A stretch of DNA of 64,000 bases from JANSWY01 sp965267245 (GCA_965267245.1 OZ253939.1:4402001-4466000); one strand, 5' to 3'; shown: positions 41,488 through 50,840, numbered from the stretch's first letter. A program made the numbers and translations. Notes: a model not told the origin generated them from the letters alone.

Positions 41488-42740
41488 ATCAGAAATTAAT
41501 TTATCATATTGTCATAATACTCCCGGTTCTTGCCGGGAGTATTCAATGTGTGTGTCAGGTACCGGCACAAGGTGATTTACGACAATTCATTGACAATAAA
41601 ATTTCAAACTTACCTAAATCAGGATCTAACGAATATATGGATCCAGCCTCAGATGATTTAGTAGTCTGGGAAGAGGCAATTTCAGCCTTACTTTCAAACA
41701 ATCTTTCAGAATCTCATGACCTTTTTAGTGAGATTGATTACCAGGTAATTGTATTTACCAATTCATCCGATGGGAATGAATATTATATCATTGACCGCAA
41801 AAGCGGGGCTTCAAATTATTGGGGTATTTACATCTTAAACCCGAACCCCTGTAGAAACCAGCTAATCATTCAATCACCACACCCAATTTATGATACCAAT
41901 ACAGGTTATCAGGGTTTGTACACATTCATCGAATTAGATGCGAAGGCACTTTTTATAAGTGGAACCCACAGATGCAACAGCGGTGTAGCATCCTCCTGTT
42001 CAGGAACGACTTCCGCTTGTGGTGCTTCGGATGCTTTTAGAATATCTGATCAGGCGCACAATACCGAAAGCATTTTCCAGCTGATGACGGAAATATTTTC
42101 ATTGACTTATCCAGAATCAATTTTCGTGCAGTTCCATGGATTTGGAAAACAAAATGGAGATCCCAATGCTATCATGAGCAATGGTAGTAGACAAGTACCA
42201 AGTGATGATTATATCGCTCAGTTGGTAGATGAAATGAAATCTGATAATCCGGGTTTGACATTTAAGGTCGGTCATATTGATACCAATTGGAGCAGATTAT
42301 TGGCTTTTACTAATACTCAGGGACGTTTGATCAATGGAAGCGTGACACCCTGTAATGCAAATGCATCTGGTAATTCGGGCAGGTTTATTCACATCGAGCA
42401 GGAGAAAGAAATTTTTAGAGAAAACGAATCAGGTTGGGTGCAATGGATTGGTCCCATGTCAAGGGTATTCAAGTGTGAGAGTGATGCCCCTTTAAGTGCA
42501 CCTATTAAAATACCTATTTATGTTTATCCTAATCCATCTTCCAGTCAAATTCAATTTCGTGGACTAGGTGAAAATTGTTATTTATGGTTGATAAAACTTT
42601 CCGGTGAGCAATTAGCACTTGGAGAGATATCTGCAAATTCACTGATTGATCTTTCTTCCTTTGAAAATGGAATATATGGGTATCAAATTCTTGATAAGGA
42701 CAATACCGTAATTTACCGAGGCAAAATATTGAAACAATGA
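41484..42740 (+). CDS. T9SS-secreted protein of unknown family, possible metal-dependent amidohydrolase
   Basis: A 418-residue exported protein with a signal peptide (about 1-26) and a C-terminal T9SS sorting domain (about 345-418, 'IYVYPNPSSSQIQFRGLGE'). The central region (about 50-330) is Cys-rich and contains 'QSPHPIYDTNTGYQG', 'LFISGTHRCNSG', 'FVQFHGFGKQNGD' and 'FIHIEQEKEIF'. The spaced His/Asp/Glu/Arg pattern resembles zinc amidohydrolases of the N-formylglutamate amidohydrolase type, but I cannot confirm it. It overlaps both neighbours by four bases (ATGA), so it is translationally coupled to the LTD protein and the M14 peptidase. The secretion route is firm; the catalytic role is a hypothesis. 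Confidence 0.6.
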   Translation: MNQKLIYHIVIILPVLAGSIQCVCQVPAQGDLRQFIDNKISNLPKSGSNEYMDPASDDLVVWEEAISALLSNNLSESHDLFSEIDYQVIVFTNSSDGNEYYIIDRKSGASNYWGIYILNPNPCRNQLIIQSPHPIYDTNTGYQGLYTFIELDAKALFISGTHRCNSGVASSCSGTTSACGASDAFRISDQAHNTESIFQLMTEIFSLTYPESIFVQFHGFGKQNGDPNAIMSNGSRQVPSDDYIAQLVDEMKSDNPGLTFKVGHIDTNWSRLLAFTNTQGRLINGSVTPCNANASGNSGRFIHIEQEKEIFRENESGWVQWIGPMSRVFKCESDAPLSAPIKIPIYVYPNPSSSQIQFRGLGENCYLWLIKLSGEQLALGEISANSLIDLSSFENGIYGYQILDKDNTVIYRGKILKQ

Positions 42741-43966
42741 GGTTAAATGAGATCATTTCACTTTCCATTCTATTTGGATGCTCATCAGGTCTTGTTCCTA
42801 CATTCAATTATCCAGAAGAATTTGATACCTCAGATCAACCCATAGAGGTTCAGGAAAAGAGAGTCTACAATATTGATAATATAATATATGCGGATAATAA
42901 TTTTGATGGAGCAAGATTGAATGATTTTTACCGGCTTAACGACTCAGTTTTGGTGGTGGAAACTCGCCCTGAAAATGAACCAATTAATCCAAGCCCATGG
43001 TATGCATTTAGAATTTGGTCTCCCGTTGATACGTCCATTTACATTTCATTTAATTCTGGAAAATACAAGCATCGCTATTACCCTAAATGGAGTGAGGATG
43101 GTGAAAACTGGTCTCTCGCAGACTCTTCAAATGTGCTTTATGATTCCACAAAAATCAAGTACCTGAAAATTAACCTTTCAAGTCAAGACACCATTTGGGT
43201 GGCAGGGCAGGAGGTTATTTCATCCAGGAATGTCTGGGACTGGTGTGAGTCATTATCAAAAAGTCATGATGATGTATTGGTCAATACTATTGGGACAAGT
43301 AGATTAGGGAGACCTCTCAAAGTACTGAAAATTGATGCAGATACAACCAGTAAACCTACTCTCATCATATTGAGTAGACAGCATCCGCCAGAAGTGACTG
43401 GATATAAAGCCATGCAGTTTTTTGTAGATGAAATTCTGAGTGAAAATCATGAGGCAACAGGTTTTCGGAAAGAATTTTCCGTTCTCATTTTTCCTTTATT
43501 GAATCCTGATGGAGTTGATTTAGGTCATTGGAGGCATTCAGCTGCTGGTATCGACCTGAATAGGGACTGGGCTAGGTACAATCAACCAGAAATAGCCAAT
43601 GTAGTAGAGTACATTTATTCGGAATTGGGCCAGAATAATGTTGTCATGGGAATTGATTTCCATAGTACCTATCATGATGTGTTTTACACAAACGACACAT
43701 TGTCAAGAAACAGAATGGTGAGGGATTTATGGTTTGAGGAAATGTCCAAACAAATCTCAGGTTATTCGGTGAACGAAAAATCCTCCCCAATCAAGAGACC
43801 AGTTTCTAAAAGCTGGTTCTTTTCAGCATTTGGGGTAGAGGGAATTACCTATGAAGTTGGTGATGATACCCCTGAAGAGTTTCTTGAGTTAAAAGGACGA
43901 GTCTCGGCAAGGGCTGTGATGAAAGCATTACTTACTAATCAAGGAAATAATGTATCAATTGATTAA
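42737..43966 (+). CDS. M14-family zinc carboxypeptidase lipoprotein
   Basis: A 409-residue metallocarboxypeptidase with a lipoprotein signal (MRLNEIISLSILFGC, Cys15). An N-terminal beta-rich domain (about 30-165) precedes the catalytic domain. Zinc ligands are His216 and Glu219 (RQHPPE) and His309 (IDFHST), the substrate-binding Asn-Arg pair is in GIDLNRDW, and the catalytic Glu373 is in TYEVGD. The N-terminal domain plus this order resembles cytosolic-carboxypeptidase-like (M14D) enzymes, some of which remove C-terminal glutamates. As last gene of the SusCD unit it could trim peptides before or after import. Its start overlaps the upstream stop (ATGA). Confidence 0.9.
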   Translation: MRLNEIISLSILFGCSSGLVPTFNYPEEFDTSDQPIEVQEKRVYNIDNIIYADNNFDGARLNDFYRLNDSVLVVETRPENEPINPSPWYAFRIWSPVDTSIYISFNSGKYKHRYYPKWSEDGENWSLADSSNVLYDSTKIKYLKINLSSQDTIWVAGQEVISSRNVWDWCESLSKSHDDVLVNTIGTSRLGRPLKVLKIDADTTSKPTLIILSRQHPPEVTGYKAMQFFVDEILSENHEATGFRKEFSVLIFPLLNPDGVDLGHWRHSAAGIDLNRDWARYNQPEIANVVEYIYSELGQNNVVMGIDFHSTYHDVFYTNDTLSRNRMVRDLWFEEMSKQISGYSVNEKSSPIKRPVSKSWFFSAFGVEGITYEVGDDTPEEFLELKGRVSARAVMKALLTNQGNNVSID

Positions 43967-44007
43967 AGATCTTTCTTTAGGTTTCCACAACAATAGGGTA
44001 TTCAGGC

Positions 44008-44029
44008 GTAGCGACAAACATGTCGCTAC
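44008..44029. terminator. Perfect 9-bp hairpin between convergent genes
   Basis: GTAGCGACA and TGTCGCTAC pair perfectly around AACA, and flanking AGGC/GCCT extend the stem past a one-base bulge. It covers the stop codon of the minus-strand gene at 44026 and lies about 40 bp after the M14 gene. No T-run follows. It may be a shared terminator or a dispersed REP-like hairpin. Confidence 0.45.
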
Positions 44030-44433
44030 TGCCTCTTTACCTGCTTAAACCTACTGACTAACCTTTGTTCAAATGAAACAAGGATCAGGATAATTACGAT
44101 TTCGCAGGTGAAGTATGCCATTGACCATGCTGTAATACTCTGCCTAAAAGTTAGCAGCATCAAAACGGTGATTATGCAATAAGCCAAATTCATTTGAGAT
44201 AAGAACTTGAGTAGCATAGGCCACTTTTTAGGAAATATTTTGAAAACGGAGAAGGAATAGATGCAAAGGAACACAGCAATTGATGCTAGTGTATACAATA
44301 TTTTAACAGGAATGTTAAATAATGAATTAAACTGCACCATTATCACACCAATACAAATTGCCGTAACCAGTGCTCCGAAACTATCAAGCAAAAAGATCTT
44401 CCTGGGGTCTTTTAGAAAGAAGTCTATCATCAA
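44026..44433 (-). CDS. Small hypothetical four-helix membrane protein
   Basis: A 135-residue hydrophobic protein with four predicted membrane helices (about 14-34, 42-66, 76-95 and 100-120), a cytosolic N-terminus and a basic C-terminal tail (RLVSRFKQVKRQ). No family is recognised. It overlaps the upstream DUF1801 gene by four bases, so the two are cotranscribed. Its stop codon is inside the hairpin at 44008-44029. Confidence 0.65.
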   Translation of the reverse strand: MMIDFFLKDPRKIFLLDSFGALVTAICIGVIMVQFNSLFNIPVKILYTLASIAVFLCIYSFSVFKIFPKKWPMLLKFLSQMNLAYCIITVLMLLTFRQSITAWSMAYFTCEIVIILILVSFEQRLVSRFKQVKRQ

Positions 44434-44792
44434 TTTTCATCCTGATATTGTATCCACAGCCTTACGACGGTTTTTAAATCGGCTTCTCTCTCCTCAATTT
44501 CTTTCATGTTGGCGAATTTGGCAGTTCTTCCTTCTTTTCCATCTCCTTGCAAAAGACCTGTGGGATCTTCGAGTAGAGCACCTTTATGGAACATGAGGCT
44601 TACATGTTTTTTGGCATTCATAAAAAAGGATGCCATGTTTCCCTTGTACATAAATGTTGGGCTACTCCATTTGATTGTTTCCTCCATCCTTGCATCAGTT
44701 TTAAGGATAATTTTCCTTACTTTTTGAATCTCAGCAGTCATGGGATGCCCTTTCTTGTCAAGGAATTCGTCTACTTTTGAATTAATATTCAT
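44430..44792 (-). CDS. DUF1801 protein
   Basis: A 120-residue cytosolic protein of the DUF1801 family. Signature stretches are 'TAEIQKVRKIILKTDARMEE', 'TIKWSSPTFMYKGNMASF' and 'KKHVSLMFHKGALLEDP'. The function is unknown in the family. It leads a two-gene unit with the membrane protein at 44026, and is divergent from the large histidine kinase across 151 bp. It is the second DUF1801 protein in the window and clearly different in sequence from the other two. Confidence 0.8.
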   Translation of the reverse strand: MNINSKVDEFLDKKGHPMTAEIQKVRKIILKTDARMEETIKWSSPTFMYKGNMASFFMNAKKHVSLMFHKGALLEDPTGLLQGDGKEGRTAKFANMKEIEEREADLKTVVRLWIQYQDEN

Positions 44793-44943
44793 AGCGATTA
44801 TTTGTCAAAAGGTAAGCATTTTTCGCTTAATCCGGTTAGGTAAATTGTACGGTTGTGCGCTATTTTTATAGGATCAACCGAAAGGATTATTATAAGAACA
44901 TCAGATTCTTTATCTTAATCACGGCTCGTGGGATTAATTGTTA

Positions 44944-47900
44944 ATGAAGAAGTTATACATACTTTCCTTCCTGATAGTACCTCTTTTTGCGTTTGCGCAG
45001 GAGCCTGAGATCTATTTCAAGCACTTTACAGGGGATCAGGGACTTTCCAATGTGGGTATTGAGCAAATTATCAAGGACCGAAATGGATTTATTTGGGTTG
45101 CAACATCAGGAGGGTTACACAAATATGATGGATATGAGTTTGAGGTTTTTCGCCACAATGAGGTGGATCCGAAATCAATCTCAAATAATAACGTGTTAAG
45201 CCTCATTGAAGATCCAGACGGTTACATTTGGATTGGCACAAGGGGAGGCCTGAACAGATATGACCCCTATCTTGAAAAGTTCGAATTGATTACAGAGGGG
45301 TTAGAGCAATCAGATTTTTTTTCCAACAAAAGTATTCGATGTTTATTTATCGACTCAAAAGGTGATTTGTGGGTTGGGGCTTCTGGAGAAGGACTCCTTC
45401 ATTTCGATCGATCTAGTGAGAAGTTTGTTTCCCATTTTACAATGAATGATGGCCTGGCTTCCAATCACATAAAATCTATCCAGGAGGATAAAAGGGGTAA
45501 TTTTTGGATGGGCACTGATGCTGGTCTGGTTTATTATGATCGAACTTTAAGCGAATTCCAACAACCTTCAGGCCTACAAGATCAAGCTAATAATTTCATC
45601 AAGTCTATCATATTACGAAATGAGAATGAGTTATGGGTGGGTTCAGACGGTGGCTTATCACTGGTAGAGATTCTTGGGCCAGGAGAATTCAATGTTGAAA
45701 AATATTCTGACGTTGAAAATGGAGTAAACCCTTATGTAAAGTCCATGGACATGGCTGACAATGGGACCCTGTGGATTGCCACTGATGGAGGATTAAATCG
45801 ACTGGACACCAGAAATCGAAGTGTAAGAAAGATTCAGTCCGGCACCATGCCAAATCGATCCATAATCAGCAACTTTTGTAGATCTGTAATGGTTTCAGAT
45901 GGGGAAATCTGGGTTGGGACAGCAGAAGGAATTAGCTTTCATAATGCACATTTATTTCCTTTTAGTGGTGATGCAAAAGTACAATTGGCTAAGAATTTTT
46001 CAGTCAATGCAATCGATGAGGACCATGATGGTAATTTTTGGATCGGTACTGATAAAGGAGTATTTAGGTTCAGTAAATCAGAAGCAGAGTACCAGGATCT
46101 TTCTACAATTTTCCCTGTAGGGGACCTAAAAAACAGTTTTATAACGTCGATTGAAAAAAGTCAACCTGATATCCTATGGATAGGAACAAACTCAGGTTTA
46201 ATAAGATTGAATACCAGAACTGGCTATTCAAAAACTTATTTTAGTGACCCTACTCTAGAAGGAGCCCTAAGGTCTGACGCAATTCTCAGTTTATTGTATG
46301 ATTCAAATGAACAACTTTGGATAGGTACGTGGAATGGTTTGTTTCGATATGTGCCTGGAAGTGACTCATATGAATCCATATTTCCTAAAGAGATATTTGA
46401 ACGTGTGCAAAGCCTGTTTCAAAGTAAAGATGGTGCTATATGGGCAGGTTGCAGGAATGGTTTATTTCGGTGGGAGAATGATGATTTGAAAGCCTTCAAA
46501 CATAGTTCAGGGAGGGAGAATTCACTGGGTTACGATAATGTGAATATAATTACTGAAATGCCTGCTGGAATTATATGGGCTGGTACAAATGGAGGAGGTA
46601 TCAGCAAACTTGACTTTGATAGGAATAGCTTTGAACATGTTACCATAGGCAATGGGATGCCTAGCGATCATATTATGGGTTTGCAACCTGCAAATGAAAG
46701 TGAGATATGGATTACTACAGATAAGGGGTTGGTTAATATGAATATCAGAACCGACCAATTGATGTACTTTGACAAGGTTGAGCTTAACATCTCAGATGCT
46801 TTTAATTTTGGGTGTCAGTATAAGGATGATTCAGGGAACTTATTTTTTGGGAGTATTGACGGTATTGCATCAATAGCAGGTGATATTATTAAGAATGAAC
46901 CTACAAATCCAAAAGTGATTCTTGAGGATTTGCTTTTTGCGAACAAAAAGATTGATGTAAGTAGCACTTTTCTTGACAAATCACTTTCGCTGAAAGACAA
47001 CCTTACGTTTAGTCCGGATGTGAAGGTGTTTACAATTGAGTTTACCTCTCCTAATTTTTTAAGGTCGGAAAAAATCAGGTATGCCTATAAACTTGAAGGT
47101 TTTGATGATGAATGGAATTATACGGATCATTCAAAGCGTTTTGCCACTTACACTAACCTTTCTCCAGACAAATATACATTTAGGGTAAAAGCTTCCAGAA
47201 GTCTAAATACCTGGGAAACTGAAGAAACAAATCTGCACATTAAAGTACTACCTCCTTTTTATTTAACATGGTGGTTCATATCCTCAGCGATATTATTTTC
47301 TGTCCTGACAATAGTTGGTTTCATCAGACTTAGAGTTCAGAGTTTGAATGCTTCAAAAGTCCTGTTGAAAAATGAAGTAGAAGCTAGGACACAAGATTTG
47401 ATCCGGGAAAAAGAAAGTCTCCAAGCAGCCAATGCTAAAATTAAGAATCAAAATCAAGAGATAACATTAAGGAACGATGAGTTGAATGCGGCCATCGAAC
47501 AATTGAAATCAACACAATCCCAATTGGTGGAGGCTGAAAAAATGGCTTCCATTGGTATTTTGACTGCAGGATTGGCGCATGAATTGAATAATCCTTTGAA
47601 TATTATTGGAGGAGTTGTAGACCCAATAAAAACTGATTTGGAAGAGTTTGCCCGGAATATTAAATCCGGTCAGGAAGATGGTGCAAACGAGAATCTTGAA
47701 GAAATCTCCTCGCTGTTGGATCATGTTTCAGAAGCAGCGAGTAAAGCCACTCAAATTATTAAGAACTTATTGAATATTACACCAAGAGGAGAGGATGCTG
47801 AAAATCGGGTTTTTAATGCACTTGAAATTCTACTGTCAACCGCTACACTTATAAGAAAGGCCAACAAACAAATTTCTTTTGATATCAAAGTAGGTTTTGG

Positions 47901-48261
47901 TGAAGTGGCCAATGTGTGTGGTCATCCGGTGGAGCTTAGTCAGGTCTTTATCAATATAATCAAAAACAGCATTGATGCTGTTGAAGATAGAAAAGACCCA
48001 GCCATAGCCATTTCAAAAGAAATCAAGGACGATATGCTTCATTTAATTTTTGGGGATAATGGTACTGGTATGACAGAAGAGGTCATCAAACAGATTTATG
48101 AACCATTTTATACTACAAAAGGGCCTTCCAAAGGAACAGGTTTGGGAATGTATATATCTCAGAGCATCATAAAGAAGCATAATGGTGAGATCATTATCAA
48201 CAGTAAACCTGGAATGGGAACTACAATTAAGATAGTACTACCAATCGCTGGAGGTATTTAA
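44944..48261 (+). CDS. Two-component-propeller sensor histidine kinase without output domain
   Basis: A 1105-residue membrane sensor. ATG 44944 gives a clean signal peptide (ending AFAQ); an in-frame TTG at 44938 adds two residues. The periplasmic region has about 14 'W-[IVM]-G-T' propeller motifs (for example GYIWIGTRGGLNRYD), enough for two seven-bladed propellers, followed by a Y_Y_Y domain (about 700-765). After one membrane helix (about 776-797) come a coiled coil, a HisKA domain with His879 (GLAHELNNPLNII) and an ATPase domain ('NIIKNSIDAVEDRK', 'DNGTGM', 'GTGLGMYIS'). Unlike typical hybrid regulators it lacks receiver and AraC domains, so it needs a separate response regulator, not seen nearby. 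Confidence 0.9.
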   Translation: MKKLYILSFLIVPLFAFAQEPEIYFKHFTGDQGLSNVGIEQIIKDRNGFIWVATSGGLHKYDGYEFEVFRHNEVDPKSISNNNVLSLIEDPDGYIWIGTRGGLNRYDPYLEKFELITEGLEQSDFFSNKSIRCLFIDSKGDLWVGASGEGLLHFDRSSEKFVSHFTMNDGLASNHIKSIQEDKRGNFWMGTDAGLVYYDRTLSEFQQPSGLQDQANNFIKSIILRNENELWVGSDGGLSLVEILGPGEFNVEKYSDVENGVNPYVKSMDMADNGTLWIATDGGLNRLDTRNRSVRKIQSGTMPNRSIISNFCRSVMVSDGEIWVGTAEGISFHNAHLFPFSGDAKVQLAKNFSVNAIDEDHDGNFWIGTDKGVFRFSKSEAEYQDLSTIFPVGDLKNSFITSIEKSQPDILWIGTNSGLIRLNTRTGYSKTYFSDPTLEGALRSDAILSLLYDSNEQLWIGTWNGLFRYVPGSDSYESIFPKEIFERVQSLFQSKDGAIWAGCRNGLFRWENDDLKAFKHSSGRENSLGYDNVNIITEMPAGIIWAGTNGGGISKLDFDRNSFEHVTIGNGMPSDHIMGLQPANESEIWITTDKGLVNMNIRTDQLMYFDKVELNISDAFNFGCQYKDDSGNLFFGSIDGIASIAGDIIKNEPTNPKVILEDLLFANKKIDVSSTFLDKSLSLKDNLTFSPDVKVFTIEFTSPNFLRSEKIRYAYKLEGFDDEWNYTDHSKRFATYTNLSPDKYTFRVKASRSLNTWETEETNLHIKVLPPFYLTWWFISSAILFSVLTIVGFIRLRVQSLNASKVLLKNEVEARTQDLIREKESLQAANAKIKNQNQEITLRNDELNAAIEQLKSTQSQLVEAEKMASIGILTAGLAHELNNPLNIIGGVVDPIKTDLEEFARNIKSGQEDGANENLEEISSLLDHVSEAASKATQIIKNLLNITPRGEDAENRVFNALEILLSTATLIRKANKQISFDIKVGFGEVANVCGHPVELSQVFINIIKNSIDAVEDRKDPAIAISKEIKDDMLHLIFGDNGTGMTEEVIKQIYEPFYTTKGPSKGTGLGMYISQSIIKKHNGEIIINSKPGMGTTIKIVLPIAGGI

Positions 48262-48301
48262 ACCTTTCCGTATCGAATTATTAGATATTTCCCACATAGA
48301 A

Positions 48302-48336
48302 AAAGCCACCAATTTTTAATATTGATGGCTTTTTTT
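48302..48336 (+). terminator. Rho-independent terminator after the histidine kinase gene
   Basis: Arms AAAGCCACCAAT and ATTGATGGCTTT (one mismatch) enclose TTTTAATA-rich sequence and run into seven T residues at 48330-48336. It lies 40 bp after the stop codon at 48261. This is a standard intrinsic terminator and probably also limits the convergent S9 peptidase transcript. Confidence 0.85.
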
Positions 48337-48344
48337 ACAATTGA

Positions 48345-48360
48345 ATGACTGATCAGTCAT
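48345..48360. repeat. Perfect 16-bp palindrome over the S9 peptidase stop codon
   Basis: ATGACTGATCAGTCAT is its own reverse complement. It includes the stop codon of the S9 peptidase and lies just after the histidine kinase terminator. With no loop it is a poor RNA hairpin, so it looks more like a protein-binding site or a chance palindrome in coding DNA. Confidence 0.4.
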
Positions 48361-50806
48361 CATTCATCACTTTCTGATCGTCTTTCATTTCCCGATTCTT
48401 AACATATTTTTCAAGCCATTGGTCTTGCTCCCAAAGTACATGTAAAATGCTTTCTTTCGCTCTGTACCCATGACTTTCTTTAGGCAGAAGTACTAGTCTA
48501 ACATTGGCCCCTAATCCCTTCAAGGCATTAAAATACCTTTCACTTTGCATGGTATATGTTCCGGAATTATTATCGGCTTCACCATGAATTAGTAACAGCG
48601 GATACTTCATTTTGTCTGCATGCATAAACGGAGACATGGTATAATACACCTCTGGTGCATCCCAATAGAATCTTTCCTCAGACTGAAAACCAAATGGTGT
48701 AAGAGTTCTGTTATAAGCCCCACTTCTTGCTATTCCAGCGGCAAAAAGATCAGAGTGGCTCAGTAAATTTGCTACCATAAAAGCACCATAACTATGGCCT
48801 CCAATCGCTACCCGATTTCGGTCTATGTAACCTAGTTTATCTACAGCGTCTATAGCTGCTTTGGCATTTGCCACTAATTGGTCTCTGAATGTGTCATTTG
48901 GTTCTTCGTCTCCCTCTCCAACAATTGGAAATGCTGCATCATCCAGGATCACATATCCTCTGGTCAGCCAGTACACCATAGAACCGTAGTATGGATAAGT
49001 GAACTCATTTGGGTTCTGTGTATTCTGACCAGCACTTGACTTATCCTTGTATTCCGTAGGGTAAGCCCACATAATCATTGGTAATTTCTCTTTCTTCTCT
49101 TTGTCATACCCTTCAGGCAAGTAAAGTGTTCCAGAAAGGGTCAGGCCATCTTCTCTTTTGTATTCAATTACTTCTTTATGAACATTTTGTAAACTCTTGA
49201 ATGGGTTTTCGAAATATGTTATTTGTGAAGGCTTACCCTTTGACACATTACGGAAGTAATAATTTGGATACTCACTGGGTGATTCAATTCTCACAAGCGC
49301 CTGACCATCAACAGGATAATAATCACGGATATCCTCAACTCTGTTGGTATAAGTAGATTTATAAATCCTGTCCTTTTTATTGGCCTTCAGATCAATTTTA
49401 TCTATGAATGGGAACTGGCCATTTTCAGTGAAACCGTCACCAATTAAGTAAGCATTGCTCCCTGAGAGTGTCAAAACATTGCTGCCAAATTTGTTCTTTC
49501 TTGTTACGAATGATCCAGGATCGTTGTATCTGTCCTGGTAATTTCTATCATCAATGATCACAGGTCGCTGCGAAGCATCCGAGGGATTAAAAGCATATGT
49601 TTTGGTATTTCTGTTATTCCACCAAAAATCATAGGCTATTGCTAGGTTATCATTTCCCCAGTCTATATCCCAGGCACGGTTAACTGTTTTGATCATAGAA
49701 TTTGGTTGACCACTAAAAGGAACCTCAAGAGTGAATACCTCATCTCTGAACTCAACTTTGTTTTCAGGATCACCACCATCCAATGCTTCGAAATATACAA
49801 TTGTTGCAGGTTTATCTGCTCTCCAGGAGATATTTCTTCTGCCTGTTCGCGTTGACATAAACCCTTTTGGGAGATCTTCCAACAGCGGAACTTCTACAAT
49901 CGTCTCTACTTTCTTTGCCTCTTTAGTATAAACGATTGATTTAGAAGGGAACCTTCTATAGGGTACCAGGTAGGAGAATGGTTTTTCTACGGTATTCACC
50001 AATACATATTCACCATCTGGAGAGAATGCAATACTGCTATACATTGCGGTCCCAAGCCATTTTGTCATATTTCCATCAAGCGTTACCTTTTGAAGCTCAG
50101 ATAAAGCCAGTTGCTCAAAATTGTGTTCATCTACTTTATCTTTTAGCAAGTCCTGATAGGTTCTGTTTTGTGCTTTTTTACCACTACTCACTGAAACAGT
50201 TGGGCCAGTTGGGATTGCTTTTGCCGGGTCTATCAAATCTTGCTTTTCGGGTGAGGTTGTTTTAATCAAAATAGATTTCCCATCCTCAAACCAATTGATC
50301 ACATCCCCCATATTGGCATTAATGATTGCGCCAGTCAATTTTGAAGCTTTCGCAGTTGCAATATCAAGATACCAAAGTTCAACACCTTTTTGGGTGGTAT
50401 GAGTCATGGCCAGTTTTGATTGATCTGGAGACCAGGAAAAGTTTGTAAGCTTTGGGTCTTTTGGCAAATCTGTCACCTCTACTGTTTCAGATTTTTTCTT
50501 CCCAATTCGTTTTATTTGGACATTGTTAAAGTATGTCACACGACTTCCAATGTTGGTAACAGGATTTATACGTAATCCCGCCAATCGCATCTCCTCCTGA
50601 GATAATTCATCAATGGACTGGTAAGCGTTTCTGGATACAAGTACCATATTTTCACGCTTTTCATCCATGAATACACTGGGTGCCAGTTGGACATCTACCA
50701 AATCAAGGATTTCTTTCGGTGGTTTCTGGTATTCAAGAGCAACCTGAGTATAGGCTGCAATGGAAAAAACACTTAGAATCAGGGTTAATAGCAGTTTAGG
50801 TTTCAT
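48353..50806 (-). CDS. S9-family serine peptidase, glutamyl-endopeptidase-like
   Basis: An 817-residue exported prolyl-oligopeptidase-clan enzyme. A signal peptide (ending AAYTQ) precedes a beta-propeller domain (about 60-540) and a C-terminal alpha/beta hydrolase domain. The triad is Ser672 (GGHSYGAF), Asp745 (HGEADNNSGT) and His779 (KESHGYR). The 'PDDAAFPIVGEGDE'-type stretch (ILDDAAFPIVGEGDEEPND) and overall form resemble the S9D group related to plant chloroplast glutamyl endopeptidase. It would cleave short peptides in the periplasm. The gene is monocistronic, with a -7-like TACTTTTG on its strand about 35 bp upstream, and is divergent from a Crp/Fnr gene. Confidence 0.9.
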   Translation of the reverse strand: MKPKLLLTLILSVFSIAAYTQVALEYQKPPKEILDLVDVQLAPSVFMDEKRENMVLVSRNAYQSIDELSQEEMRLAGLRINPVTNIGSRVTYFNNVQIKRIGKKKSETVEVTDLPKDPKLTNFSWSPDQSKLAMTHTTQKGVELWYLDIATAKASKLTGAIINANMGDVINWFEDGKSILIKTTSPEKQDLIDPAKAIPTGPTVSVSSGKKAQNRTYQDLLKDKVDEHNFEQLALSELQKVTLDGNMTKWLGTAMYSSIAFSPDGEYVLVNTVEKPFSYLVPYRRFPSKSIVYTKEAKKVETIVEVPLLEDLPKGFMSTRTGRRNISWRADKPATIVYFEALDGGDPENKVEFRDEVFTLEVPFSGQPNSMIKTVNRAWDIDWGNDNLAIAYDFWWNNRNTKTYAFNPSDASQRPVIIDDRNYQDRYNDPGSFVTRKNKFGSNVLTLSGSNAYLIGDGFTENGQFPFIDKIDLKANKKDRIYKSTYTNRVEDIRDYYPVDGQALVRIESPSEYPNYYFRNVSKGKPSQITYFENPFKSLQNVHKEVIEYKREDGLTLSGTLYLPEGYDKEKKEKLPMIMWAYPTEYKDKSSAGQNTQNPNEFTYPYYGSMVYWLTRGYVILDDAAFPIVGEGDEEPNDTFRDQLVANAKAAIDAVDKLGYIDRNRVAIGGHSYGAFMVANLLSHSDLFAAGIARSGAYNRTLTPFGFQSEERFYWDAPEVYYTMSPFMHADKMKYPLLLIHGEADNNSGTYTMQSERYFNALKGLGANVRLVLLPKESHGYRAKESILHVLWEQDQWLEKYVKNREMKDDQKVMNDD

Positions 50807-50840
50807 AGGATTAGTAAGTAAGGTTATAATTTTCGGTATT

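Noticed and set aside
48345..48360. 16-bp palindrome as a terminator
   Set aside because: It has no loop or T-run, and the real terminator is 10 bp upstream; listed only as a palindrome.
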